Assembly: GCF_003010935.1 (NCBI RefSeq)
Contig: NZ_PGGN01000005.1
Span: 124,001 to 188,000, forward strand
From: Phyllobacterium endophyticum
GTDB lineage: Bacteria; Pseudomonadota; Alphaproteobacteria; Rhizobiales; Rhizobiaceae
Length of the DNA: 64,000 nt
Direction: 5' to 3'
A model generated the notes under the pieces. The model was given only the letters and a program-made list of their open reading frames with translations, did not search any database and was not told the DNA's origin. The position numbers and the translations under genes are program-made. This document shows, piece after piece, positions 1 to 8,159 of the stretch; positions within the stretch are counted from its first letter, which is position 1, and each line of letters starts with the position of its first letter.

Positions 1-698
1 GCGATGACCCAGAATTCCTTGACGCCTTTCGCCCGAGCCGTGCGCACATAATCCTGATTGAGAACTTCGAGGAGTGACGAGCGCATGTAGCGCATGATCA
101 ATGCGGCCTGGGCGATCGAGAGAAGCGCTGCGGGCAAGATGAGATGATGGAGCAGATCGCCGATGGAAAACTCCGCGCCCGGCGTCAGCATGCCGCCCGA
201 GGGAGCCAGCTTCAGGCGAACCGCGAAGATATACAGTCCGATCAGCGCGCTCAGGAATGCCGGGCTCGAAATGCCGACAAGCGCAAACACGGAAAACGCA
301 AGATCGACGGACGTGTTTCGCCGCACTGCGCTGACAACGCCGGTGACGATTCCCGTGACGATGGCGATCAGCAATGCCGATCCCATCAACAGGACCGTCG
401 GTCCGATGCGCGACAATACCAGATCCAGCACCGGCTGGTCCTGGCGCTTGATCGAATAACCGAGATTTCCCGAGATGGCCTGTTGCAGCCAGGCCAGATA
501 TTGGGCAGGCAATGGCTTGTCGAGTCCAAGCTGACTGCGCAATTGTGCAAGCTGCTCCGGCGACATGGGAATGTTGGGATCGATATAGGCATCGATCGGG
601 TCGCCGGGGGTAAGACGCAGCAGGATGAAGATCAGCATGCTCAGCGCGAGGAGCATGCCAACTCCCACCAGCAGACGTCGAAAACTGTATTGAAGCAT
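1..698 (-). CDS. ABC transporter permease, DppB/OppB type (3' end cut by window)
   Basis: Inner-membrane permease of a peptide/nickel-type (family 5) ABC importer. The minus-strand frame starts at ATG 698 and is open to base 1, giving about 232 residues of the usual 310-330, so the C-terminal quarter is outside the window. The N-terminus ([15 protein letters not shown]) leads into a first membrane helix, then the family-typical stretch [12 protein letters not shown], an [15 protein letters not shown] periplasmic segment, and near the cut end the loop [11 protein letters not shown], which contacts the ATPase in this family. It lies 63 bases downstream of the binding-protein gene on the same strand and probably shares its operon. 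The transported substrate cannot be read from the sequence. Confidence 0.93.
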   Translation of the reverse strand, partial: MLQYSFRRLLVGVGMLLALSMLIFILLRLTPGDPIDAYIDPNIPMSPEQLAQLRSQLGLDKPLPAQYLAWLQQAISGNLGYSIKRQDQPVLDLVLSRIGPTVLLMGSALLIAIVTGIVTGVVSAVRRNTSVDLAFSVFALVGISSPAFLSALIGLYIFAVRLKLAPSGGMLTPGAEFSIGDLLHHLILPAALLSIAQAALIMRYMRSSLLEVLNQDYVRTARAKGVKEFWVI

Positions 699-761
699 AT
701 CGGTTCCGTTTTGCCGGGGTGGCCGCTTGCCACCCCTCAAACTGGGATCAGTTGGTTGCGT

Positions 762-2342
762 TCACTCGCCGGTCGACCACTTTTCCGGATGAGCCTGATA
801 GGGGCCGCCGCCCGGCGCCGGTGTCCAGATGAAATCCTTGACCTTCGCCGAAACGACGCCGTAGCGATTGGCGACCCAGAGAGTTGCCCAGGGCAGATCG
901 GTATTCATGACCTTGCATACTTCCTGATAGCGGCTGTCGCGCTTGGTAGCGTCAATCTCGGCAAGGGCAGTGTCGAGCGCCTTGTTGAGTTCGGGCATTC
1001 GCGCGCGCACCACGTTGGGACCCGCTGGCGGTATCTGCTTTTCGTTGAGCCCGACATTGATGCTTCCCGCATCCGGACCGTTCTGCAAGCCGGCATAGAC
1101 CATCTGAAACTGTCCGATATCCGGCTGCGGATTCAAGACGATGCTATTATAGGTCGGCGTATCGACTGCACGCGGCACGACATTGATTCCTACCTGCGCG
1201 AGCATTGCCTGAACGGCAGCAAGAACGTTGGTGGCGAGCGGAGTGGTGTAGTAGGTCAGGAGCGTGATCGGCTTGTCGCCATTGATTTGCGCCCATCCCG
1301 CTTCATCGAGCAATTGCTTGGCTTTTTCCGGATCATACGCGTAAGGATCAATGCCCTGCGGGATCAGCCGCTCTGCCACATAGGCGCAGTTGGCTGGCTT
1401 GGCCGCACCGGCGTAGAGGCTCTTGATGATGGCGTCGCGGTTGATCGCGTACATCACCGCCTTGCGAACGCGCACATCTTTCCAGATCGGCGACTCATGA
1501 TTGAATCCAAGATAGTTGACGACGAAGCTGTCGCCTTCGATGACCTTGAACGCTTCGTCGTCCTTGAATGTCGAAACATCATTGGAGTCGACATAGGTGA
1601 ACTGGATCTCACCGGCGCGAAGCGCAGCAATCGCCGCTGCTGGGTTGGCGAAATAGCGGTTGATCACCCGCTCAAGCGCCGGTTTGCCGTCGCGATAGTC
1701 TGTATTGGCGGCGAGTTCGACATATTGATCGGTGACGTATTTGGTGAACTTGAAGGGTCCCGTGCCGATTGGCGCGGTCGACCACCAGGCGTTCTTGGCG
1801 AGTTGATCCGCCGGTATCGATGCCAATGCGTGCTCGGGCAGCATCATCACCTTGGTCATTGTATCGAGGGTGCTGGCGCTTGGGGCACTCAGCTTGACCA
1901 CCAGCGTGCGATCATCCGGGGCTTCCACCGACGAGACTGCTTTCAATCTCGCGGCAAGCACGGAGCCCGACTTTGCGTCCATGGCAAGGCTCATCGTGAA
2001 CTTGGCGTCCTTGGCTGTGAACGGCTTGCCGTCGTGCCATTTGGCATCCTTCAGCTTGAACGTATAGGTTAGCTGGTCGGCGCTGACTTCGTAGCTATTC
2101 GCCAGCACACCGACGACCTTCTGCAACTTCTCGTCATAGGTGACGAGCGGTTCGAAGTAGATGCTGAGCCAGGTGAAGCCGGAAGTGGCTGCCAATGGGT
2201 TGAAGTTGCCCTGGAACCCTCCCGGTCCGACATCAAACCCGCCGGAGAGGGTTGCCGCCTGAGCGGTGACCGGCGCCAGAGACGCGCTGCCAATCAACGC
2301 AGCGGACAATGCCAGCGCCGAAGCGATCATTCTAAGTTTCAT
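762..2342 (-). CDS. ABC transporter substrate-binding protein, SBP_bac_5 (peptide/nickel) family
   Basis: Periplasmic binding protein of 526 residues, normal for the family. A Sec signal peptide covers roughly residues 1-29 (KLRM, hydrophobic core, cut near AQA-A). The mature protein has family features: the early NPLAATSGFTW region, the LKDAKWHDGKPFTAKD motif near residue 100 and the GTGPFKFTKY motif near 195. The start is certain: its ATG overlaps the TGA of the upstream GntR gene (ATGA, 2339-2342) and a GGGAGG ribosome site precedes it, so regulator and binding protein are translationally coupled. It probably delivers an oligopeptide or other organic solute to the permease encoded downstream. 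The ligand is unknown. Confidence 0.94.
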   Translation of the reverse strand: MKLRMIASALALSAALIGSASLAPVTAQAATLSGGFDVGPGGFQGNFNPLAATSGFTWLSIYFEPLVTYDEKLQKVVGVLANSYEVSADQLTYTFKLKDAKWHDGKPFTAKDAKFTMSLAMDAKSGSVLAARLKAVSSVEAPDDRTLVVKLSAPSASTLDTMTKVMMLPEHALASIPADQLAKNAWWSTAPIGTGPFKFTKYVTDQYVELAANTDYRDGKPALERVINRYFANPAAAIAALRAGEIQFTYVDSNDVSTFKDDEAFKVIEGDSFVVNYLGFNHESPIWKDVRVRKAVMYAINRDAIIKSLYAGAAKPANCAYVAERLIPQGIDPYAYDPEKAKQLLDEAGWAQINGDKPITLLTYYTTPLATNVLAAVQAMLAQVGINVVPRAVDTPTYNSIVLNPQPDIGQFQMVYAGLQNGPDAGSINVGLNEKQIPPAGPNVVRARMPELNKALDTALAEIDATKRDSRYQEVCKVMNTDLPWATLWVANRYGVVSAKVKDFIWTPAPGGGPYQAHPEKWSTGE

Positions 2343-3067
2343 GATATCCTCCCATTTGAAGTCGCTTTGTTGTGTTCAATCACCCGGGCGATGCCCTCGT
2401 AGTGACTGTCGAGACGGTTGCGCGCGTCTTCGAGGTTTCTGGCTTCCACGGCATCGACGATCGCCTCATGGTCGCGCCAGGTCGCCATCGGGTCTGTGTT
2501 TTCCAGATTGACGAAATCGGAAGCCTTGTAGAATGCGAGCCAGAACACCTCGATGAGCCGGACCAGAGTCTCATTCTCCTGACAGCGGAAAAGCAGCCGG
2601 TGAAACAGCCTGTCTTCGTCGACGAACGCCTCGTTGCGCTCCGCGTGAACCCGCATGCGGGCCACCACCTGCCGTAGCTCCCGGATGTCTTCATCGGTGA
2701 TCTTCTGCAAGGTTTTGGCGATCAGCCCGACTTCGAGGGTCCTGCGAATCTCAAGCACCTCTTCTATCTGGCGCAGCGCTCCTCCCAGGCCATAGGCGAG
2801 ATTGTCCAGCAATGGCTCGAAGGAGAATGCCTTGACGAAAACGCCCACGCCACGCCGCGATTCCAGTACGCCAACCGACTCCAGCGCCTTGATACCTTCA
2901 CGCAGCGAGTTACGGCTGACCCCAAGCTGGCTGGCAAGTTCGCCTTCAGGCGGCATTGGCGCTCCAGCCTCCATTCCGTTCTCGTTGATATAAGCCCTCA
3001 AGCTTTCCTGCACGGAGACATGCAGCAAAGGCGCGCGGTGTAGAGGCTTCAGTGTCTTGAACGCCAT
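2339..3067 (-). CDS. GntR-family transcriptional regulator, FCD (FadR) subfamily
   Basis: DNA-binding regulator of 242 residues: an N-terminal winged helix-turn-helix (VQESLRAYINENG, then GELASQLGVSRNSLREGIKAL) followed by an all-helical FCD ligand domain containing EIRRTLEVGLIAK and a DEDRLFHRLLF segment with a likely metal-binding His. I chose ATG 3067 (MAFKTLKP) rather than the longer frame because a good sigma-70 promoter (TTGACA at 3129-3124, TATCAG at 3106-3101) would place transcription just upstream of 3067, making earlier starts untranscribed. It is first in an operon with the binding protein and permease, which it probably controls through an organic-acid or amino-acid-like effector. 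GTTGACA-type repeats sit in its own promoter. Confidence 0.92.
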   Translation of the reverse strand: MAFKTLKPLHRAPLLHVSVQESLRAYINENGMEAGAPMPPEGELASQLGVSRNSLREGIKALESVGVLESRRGVGVFVKAFSFEPLLDNLAYGLGGALRQIEEVLEIRRTLEVGLIAKTLQKITDEDIRELRQVVARMRVHAERNEAFVDEDRLFHRLLFRCQENETLVRLIEVFWLAFYKASDFVNLENTDPMATWRDHEAIVDAVEARNLEDARNRLDSHYEGIARVIEHNKATSNGRIS

Positions 3068-3100
3068 TCTGCTGTTTCCCGTCGACGTGCTGATCTCACG

Positions 3101-3129
3101 CTGATAGTCACTTGTAGGATATCTGTCAA
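3101..3129 (-). promoter_or_regulatory. Putative sigma-70 promoter for the GntR-SBP-permease operon
   Basis: On the minus strand TTGACA (3129-3124) is followed after exactly 17 bases by TATCAG (3106-3101). Predicted transcription start is near 3094, 27 bases ahead of the chosen GntR start. The -35 lies inside CTGTCAAC (3123-3130), the inverted copy of GTTGACAG at 3191-3198, so the two divergent promoters carry matching half-sites. Confidence 0.6.
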
Positions 3130-3188
3130 CTGGATAGTTCATCGCTATTTCTGGCAACAAGTGAATGTGAAGCGTTGCAAATAGTAAT

Positions 3189-3220
3189 CTGTTGACAGTC
3201 TTCAATTTGCTTCGTAGGCT
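3189..3220 (+). promoter_or_regulatory. Putative promoter and overlapping GntR-type operator for the divergent ABC operon
   Basis: TTGACA (3192-3197), a 17-base spacer and TAGGCT (3215-3220) face the ABC ATPase gene. The -35 is embedded in CTGTTGACAG (3189-3198), a palindrome with a two-base centre. It matches the reverse of ATTGTCAACAAT at 9 of 12 positions, and that palindrome recurs upstream of the catabolic genes at 8.1, 12.8 and 24.1 kb. Confidence 0.5.
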
Positions 3221-3279
3221 TCGGGTCAGCCAATCTCAGCAGAAGACCTGTCGGTACCTGCGAACACTCGGGAGGTGGA

Positions 3280-4347
3280 ATGGCATTCCTGGAATTAGAC
3301 GGGCTTACCAAGAGCTACGGCACGCTTACGGTCGTCAAAGGCGTCAACCTTTCGGTGGACAAGGGCAAGCTGGTTTGCCTTCTTGGACCATCCGGCTGCG
3401 GCAAGACGACGACCCTTAGGCTGATTGCCGGCTTTGTTCCGGCAAACGCCGGTGAGATACGCGTTGGGGGAAAGACGATATCGTCTGCTCATGCGACCGT
3501 GCCCCCCGAAGGACGCAACATGTCCATGATCTTCCAGAGCTACGCGCTGTGGCCTCATATGACCGTCTTCGACAATGTTGCCTATGGCTTGAAATTGCGG
3601 CGCCTTCCCCAATCCGAAGTGACGAAGAGCGTCCGGACGATTCTTGCAGCAACACAGCTTCTACCGCTGGAAGATCGATATCCGGGGGAACTCTCCGGCG
3701 GCCAGCAGCAGCGCGTCTCGCTCGCGCGTGCCTTGGTCATCAAGCCGGAAATCCTGCTTCTTGATGAGCCGCTATCGAACCTTGACGCCAATCTGCGCGA
3801 GGAGATGCGTTTCGAAATTCGCAGGCTCCACGACGAGTTCCGCTACACGACTGTCTATGTGACGCACGATCAGGCGGAAGCCATGACCACCGCCGACATG
3901 ATTGTCGTCATGAATGATGGCCGTATCGAGCAGGCGGGATCGCCGGAAGATATTTATGAACGGCCGGAGACGGAATTTGTCGCGCGCTTCATTGGCGGCA
4001 CGAATATTCTCAGCGGCACCCGCGGCGACAAGGATAGCGTCATCGGCGAAGGTGGACTCGTCCTGCGTTGCGGCAGTGGCAGTACCGCGAGTTCTGGGAA
4101 GACGGCGGTTTCGGTCCGCCACCACGACATCGAGCTTTCGTCGGCAAAGCCCAAGAGCACCGACACCAATGTCACGATGGGCACGGTGACGCGCCAAATC
4201 TATCTCGGTTCGCACCGGGATTATCTCGTTTCAATCGCTGGTGGAGAAACGGTGCGCACAGTCGCACCAGTCAACGTCGCGATCCCGGTCGGCCAGGAAG
4301 TATGGCTGCATTTTCCGCCAGAGAAATGCCGGGCGCTCGCGCAATAA
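3280..4347 (+). CDS. ABC transporter ATP-binding protein, FbpC/PotA-like with TOBE domain
   Basis: Cytoplasmic ATPase of 355 residues that powers the importer encoded by the next two genes. Walker A GPSGCGKTTT (about residues 36-45), Q-loop, signature [15 protein letters not shown], Walker B ILLLDEPLSNLDA and the switch His in YVTHDQAEAM are all intact. Residues from about 265 form a C-terminal TOBE-like regulatory domain. A strong GGGAGG ribosome site precedes ATG 3280. It belongs to the iron(III)/spermidine/phosphonate group of ATPases, and iron or an organic anion is plausible. The three-gene order ATPase, binding protein, fused double permease is typical of Afu/Fbp-like systems. Confidence 0.95.
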   Translation: MAFLELDGLTKSYGTLTVVKGVNLSVDKGKLVCLLGPSGCGKTTTLRLIAGFVPANAGEIRVGGKTISSAHATVPPEGRNMSMIFQSYALWPHMTVFDNVAYGLKLRRLPQSEVTKSVRTILAATQLLPLEDRYPGELSGGQQQRVSLARALVIKPEILLLDEPLSNLDANLREEMRFEIRRLHDEFRYTTVYVTHDQAEAMTTADMIVVMNDGRIEQAGSPEDIYERPETEFVARFIGGTNILSGTRGDKDSVIGEGGLVLRCGSGSTASSGKTAVSVRHHDIELSSAKPKSTDTNVTMGTVTRQIYLGSHRDYLVSIAGGETVRTVAPVNVAIPVGQEVWLHFPPEKCRALAQ

Positions 4348-4361
4348 GGGAGGAACTATGC

Positions 4362-5405
4362 ATGTGGAAGAAAGCTTTATCAGCCGCGCTCTTGGCTACG
4401 GGACTGGCGTCGTCCGCCGCCTGGGCCGAAGCACCGGCACCCTACCAGATTACTCCCGAGCTTGAGGCAGCGGCGAAGGCTGAAGGCAAGGTAGTGTTCT
4501 ATACCGCGACTGACGTTGCAGTTGCAGAAAAGCTCGCCGAGCATTTCAAATCCAAGTATCCGGGCATCGCCGTACAGGTAGAGCGGGCCGGATCCGAACG
4601 GGTGTTCCAGCGCATCGGGCAGGAATACTCGACCGGGATCTACAATGCCGACGTCATCGAAACCTCCGATGCCGTGCATTTCGAGTATTTCAAGCGCCAG
4701 GGCTGGCTTGAACCCATGGTTCCGCAGGAAGTCGCGGACAAGTGGCCTGCCGATGAGCGCGACCCCGATGGCAACTTCGCTGCTTACCGCGCGCACCTGT
4801 CCGTCATCGCCTATCGTACCGACCTGATGAAGGAGGCCGATGCGCCCAAGACTTGGAACGACCTGCTCGATCCTCGTTTCAAGGACAAGATGGTCAAGGC
4901 GCATCCGGGTTATAGCGGCACGGTGATGACCTCGACATTCGTGCTCAGCCAGTTGCTCGGCTGGGAATATTTCGAGAAGCTTGGCAAACAGAACATCATG
5001 CAGGTGCAATCTTCGACCGAGCCGCCAAAGAAGCTTGCTCAGGGCGAACGGGCGCTGGAAGTCGATGGAAATGAGTACAACGTCTTCCGTCTTATCGACG
5101 AAGGCAAACCCATCAAGATCGTCTATCCGGACGAAGGCACGCCGCTTGCCGTCGGTAACGCAGCCGTGCTCAAGCAGGCACCAAACCCGAACGCTGCCAA
5201 GCTGTTCTACGCATTCCTCTTTTCACTCGACGCGCAGCAGCTCAACAGCGATTTTGGCGGGCTGAGGTCATTCCATCCTGACGTCAAGGAGAAGGCGGAT
5301 CGGACTCCGCTGTCGAAGATCAAGGTCTTGCACTCGGATCCAGAGAAGCTCGAGCCCGAGATTCCCACGATCAAAGCCAATTACGAAAAGTATTTCGGGA
5401 CATAA
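4362..5405 (+). CDS. ABC transporter substrate-binding protein, FbpA/AfuA-like
   Basis: Periplasmic binding protein of 347 residues. ATG 4362 is preceded at a good distance by GGGAGGAA (4348-4355) and opens a Sec signal peptide (MWKKALSAALLATGLASSAAWA, cut after AWA). The mature part begins with LEAAAKAEGKVVFYTATDV and the fold elements expected of the iron/thiamine/aminoethylphosphonate binding-protein group (EHFKSKYPGIAVQVERAGS, then a GIYNADVIETSD loop). I do not see the paired tyrosines of classical iron-binding FbpA, so an organic or phosphonate ligand is as likely as iron. Cotranscribed with the ATPase (14 bases upstream) and permease (6 bases downstream). Confidence 0.9.
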   Translation: MWKKALSAALLATGLASSAAWAEAPAPYQITPELEAAAKAEGKVVFYTATDVAVAEKLAEHFKSKYPGIAVQVERAGSERVFQRIGQEYSTGIYNADVIETSDAVHFEYFKRQGWLEPMVPQEVADKWPADERDPDGNFAAYRAHLSVIAYRTDLMKEADAPKTWNDLLDPRFKDKMVKAHPGYSGTVMTSTFVLSQLLGWEYFEKLGKQNIMQVQSSTEPPKKLAQGERALEVDGNEYNVFRLIDEGKPIKIVYPDEGTPLAVGNAAVLKQAPNPNAAKLFYAFLFSLDAQQLNSDFGGLRSFHPDVKEKADRTPLSKIKVLHSDPEKLEPEIPTIKANYEKYFGT

Positions 5406-5411
5406 TCGATC

Positions 5412-7145
5412 ATGACCAGTGACGTTCAGGTTCAAGCTTTGCCGGCTCAAGGTTGGCGCCGTGGAATCGACCTTTCATGGCCTACTTTCGCTCTGTTGAC
5501 TCTTGTCCTGAGCGTCCTGGTTCTCCTGCCACTGTTCTGGCTGGTCTATTACAGCTTTCGCAGCGATACGGGCGGGGGCGCCACCTTCGACAATTATATT
5601 GCCCTTGTCGTTGATCCTACCCTTCTGCGTGCTTACGGCCTTGCCATCGGAATGGCGCTGGCGGTCGGCGCTCTCGCCTGCGTCATTGCCACGCCTATGG
5701 CCTGGCTCGTTGCGCGAACGGACCTGCCGGGAAGGCGAACGATCCGCATGCTCGTCACGGCATCGTTCGTCACTCCGCCCTTCCTCGGCGCAATCGCCTA
5801 TGAGATCCTGGCGGCACCCAACAGCGGTATCGTCAACATCATCTACAGAAGCATCTTCGGGCTCGAAGCTTCCGAGTATCTGGTGAATATCTATACGTTC
5901 AGCGGCCTCGTCTTTGCCATCGCCTGTTTCACTTTCCCCTACGTCTTCACGCTCGTCGCGAACGCACTCGACAGGGTTCCGTCCGATCTTGAGGATGCTT
6001 CTTCGATTCTCGGCGGGAAATCCATGACGACACTGCGAAAGGTCACTATTCCGCTTGTATTGCCGGCGATGCTGGCCGGAACGCTGATTGCCATTTTGCA
6101 GGCGCTGACGATGTTCGGCTCTCCGGCCATCCTTGCGCTGCCTGCCGGATTCCATGTGATCACGACGAAAATCTGGAGCCTGTTTCAATTTCCGCCTCGT
6201 CTCGGGCTCGCAGCAGCGGCTGCGCTTCCCTTGCTGATCATCACCGTAATCCTCCTGCGTGCGCAGAAGTCGATCCTCGGACGCAAAGGCTATACCGTTC
6301 TCGGCGGAAAGAGCGGGACGCCACGAATCACCAAGCTTGGTCCATGGAAGTGGGTAGCAATCGCCTTCGTGCTTACCGTGTTGAGCCTGACGATCATCTT
6401 GCCCTATCTCGCGATCCTGAAGACGGCTTTCACTGGGACTGTCGGCGATCCGATCAATCTCAGCACCCTGACGTTGAGCCATTGGCGTTTTGTGCTTTTC
6501 GAATTCTCGGCGACACAGCTCGCCCTTCGCAACACATTCCTTCTCGGCTTTCTCACCGCGACCGCAGTTACGGCAATTGCACTGATCGTGTCCTACCTGG
6601 TAACCCGAAGGTCGGTTCCGGGCTCGGGTTTCCTCGGCGTGCTTGCCACGGCTCCGGTCGCGATCCCTGGTATCGTCCTCGGCGTTGGCCTGTTCCTCAG
6701 CTATGCCAATCCGACATTCCAGCTCTATGGCACGATCTGGATCCTGCTCATTGCCTTCATGACGATCGAGCTGCCGGCAGGCTACCAGCAAATGTCCTCG
6801 GCTTTTTCCGGTGTCCATCCGGAGCTGGAAGAAGCGGGGCGTATCATGGGGGCTTCCCGGCTGAAAACTCTTTGGGATATCACCGCACCGCTTCTGCGGA
6901 CGAGCGTGGTCGCCGCATGGTGTTTTGTCTTCGTCGGTACAATTCGCGAATTGTCGGCAACAATCCTGCTCACGACGGCGAATACCAAGCTTGTCTCGGT
7001 CATCATCTATGATCTCAACGAGAGTGGTGATCTCGGCGCGATATGCGTTCTCGGTATCATATTGCTTGCCGCATCCTTTGCCGTGGTCTTTGTCGCCAAC
7101 CGGGTTCCTGTTCTTGGCGGCTCCCAGATGAATGCGCGAGGCTAG
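5412..7145 (+). CDS. ABC transporter permease, fused double-domain FbpB type
   Basis: Inner-membrane permease of 577 residues built from two BPD_transp_1 halves in one chain, about 12 membrane helices, so it supplies the whole channel alone. Each half shows its ATPase-contact EAA loop: DASSILGGKSMTTLRKVTI near residue 197 and EAGRIMGASRLKTLWDITA near 476. The length is normal for fused FbpB/AfuB permeases. It follows the binding-protein gene by 6 bases and ends 70 bases before the next GntR gene, which runs the same way, so transporter and regulator may share a transcript. Confidence 0.94.
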   Translation: MTSDVQVQALPAQGWRRGIDLSWPTFALLTLVLSVLVLLPLFWLVYYSFRSDTGGGATFDNYIALVVDPTLLRAYGLAIGMALAVGALACVIATPMAWLVARTDLPGRRTIRMLVTASFVTPPFLGAIAYEILAAPNSGIVNIIYRSIFGLEASEYLVNIYTFSGLVFAIACFTFPYVFTLVANALDRVPSDLEDASSILGGKSMTTLRKVTIPLVLPAMLAGTLIAILQALTMFGSPAILALPAGFHVITTKIWSLFQFPPRLGLAAAAALPLLIITVILLRAQKSILGRKGYTVLGGKSGTPRITKLGPWKWVAIAFVLTVLSLTIILPYLAILKTAFTGTVGDPINLSTLTLSHWRFVLFEFSATQLALRNTFLLGFLTATAVTAIALIVSYLVTRRSVPGSGFLGVLATAPVAIPGIVLGVGLFLSYANPTFQLYGTIWILLIAFMTIELPAGYQQMSSAFSGVHPELEEAGRIMGASRLKTLWDITAPLLRTSVVAAWCFVFVGTIRELSATILLTTANTKLVSVIIYDLNESGDLGAICVLGIILLAASFAVVFVANRVPVLGGSQMNARG

Positions 7146-7215
7146 CTTTGCTGCCCCGCCAGCAGGCAGGGTCGCCAATCGCGGGAATTGCTGCTAAACG
7201 AGGGCTGGAGGAGCA

Positions 7216-8031
7216 ATGCCCGCAAGGTCGAGCTCCACGTATTGGAACTGTCAAAATGGCTTGCGCATGTCAGACATAACGAACGCCCCGCATAACCTGT
7301 CCGCGATCGACTTTCTCCGGACCCGCTCGCTCGCTAATGTTGTGCAGGCGGAGATCGAGCGCATGATCATTGACGGCGAACTCAAGCCGAATGAACGCGT
7401 GAACGAAAACGGTCTATCGCAGAGGCTGGGCGTGAGCCGCGGACCCATCCGCGAGGCTTGCAGCGCCCTGGCGGCAATGGGTCTCATCGAGATTATTCCG
7501 AACCGCGGTTTCTTCATCCGGGCACTGACCAATGACGAAGCCCAGGATCTTTCCGAAGCTCGCGCGGGAGTATTCGGGTGCATGGCAATGATGCTGGCGG
7601 AGCGGGTGACCGATGCCCAGATCGCCATCCTCCGCGCTCTGTTACAACGCATGGACGAGATTGTCGCATTGGGTGACGTCCACATTTACTACCCGGTCAA
7701 TCTCGAATTCCACAAGCAGATCACGCATATGGCTGGCAATAAACGACTTGAGCTCATATATCAGAGCTTTGTGCGCGAGTTGCACATTCAACGATATCGC
7801 GCCCTTTCGAGCCACGACGTCCTGCATATTTCCAACGAAGAACATCGCGCGATCGTCGATGCTCTCGAGGCGCGCGATCCCGTTCGCAGCCTCATCGCTG
7901 CACGTGCCCATATTCTCAACGGCATCGTACGCACGCGTCAGGCCGGCCAGCCGGCCATAGCAGCCGAAACATTGGAAAAGACGACGACCCGCAAACAGCG
8001 CGGCGTGGAAAAGTCCGCCAGCGACATCTAG
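7216..8031 (+). CDS. GntR-family transcriptional regulator, FCD subfamily; candidate master regulator of the organic-acid island
   Basis: Regulator of 271 residues: winged HTH (VVQAEIERMIIDGELKPNE, then LSQRLGVSRGPIREACSAL) and an FCD effector domain (LSEARAGVFGCMAMMLAERV, then PVNLEFHKQITHMAGN with a candidate metal-binding His). ATG 7216 has a very good ribosome site (GGAGGAG, 7207-7213), while the alternative ATG 7267 (MSDITNAP) has none, so I prefer the longer form. It lies between a transporter operon and the first PrpD gene, beside one of the repeated ATTGTYRACAAT-type palindromes. Members of this subfamily usually repress catabolic operons until their acid substrate appears. Which of the two GntR proteins binds those sites is inference. 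Confidence 0.9.
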   Translation: MPARSSSTYWNCQNGLRMSDITNAPHNLSAIDFLRTRSLANVVQAEIERMIIDGELKPNERVNENGLSQRLGVSRGPIREACSALAAMGLIEIIPNRGFFIRALTNDEAQDLSEARAGVFGCMAMMLAERVTDAQIAILRALLQRMDEIVALGDVHIYYPVNLEFHKQITHMAGNKRLELIYQSFVRELHIQRYRALSSHDVLHISNEEHRAIVDALEARDPVRSLIAARAHILNGIVRTRQAGQPAIAAETLEKTTTRKQRGVEKSASDI

Positions 8032-8080
8032 TCGGCCCGATGTGATTTGCTTCACGTCAGGTCTCTTTTGCCAACACAAA

Positions 8081-8132
8081 ACTGTTGACAATTAACAATC
8101 CTCCTAGCACAGTCGACTTGAGAATTGTTCAA
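8081..8132 (+). promoter_or_regulatory. Operator region upstream of the first PrpD gene (two palindromic sites)
   Basis: ACTGTTGACAAT (8081-8092) is the reverse form of ATTGTCAACAAT with one difference, and it continues into TTAACAAT. A second near-palindrome, TTGAGAATTGTTCAA (8118-8132), lies about 39 bases further on. The first site contains a TTGACA -35-like element, so a bound GntR protein would block the promoter. Related sites occur at 12831-12855 and 24080-24112. Confidence 0.6.
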
Positions 8133-8159
8133 GACAGATGTGACACAAGAGGATTTGGC

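Noticed and set aside
144..2072. Long plus-strand open frame (642 codons) opposite the permease and binding-protein genes
   Set aside because: It is rich in His, Arg, Asp and Gln with no domain, and exactly mirrors the wobble pattern of the well-supported minus-strand transporter genes.
3205..3280. Longer N-terminus for the first GntR gene starting upstream of its promoter
   Set aside because: The extra codons begin with TTG, lie upstream of the best promoter and do not resemble the family.
5475..7178. Minus-strand open frame (567 codons) opposite the double permease
   Set aside because: Composition is that of an antisense shadow (polar, Arg/Gln/Asp rich). The plus-strand permease has clear family motifs.
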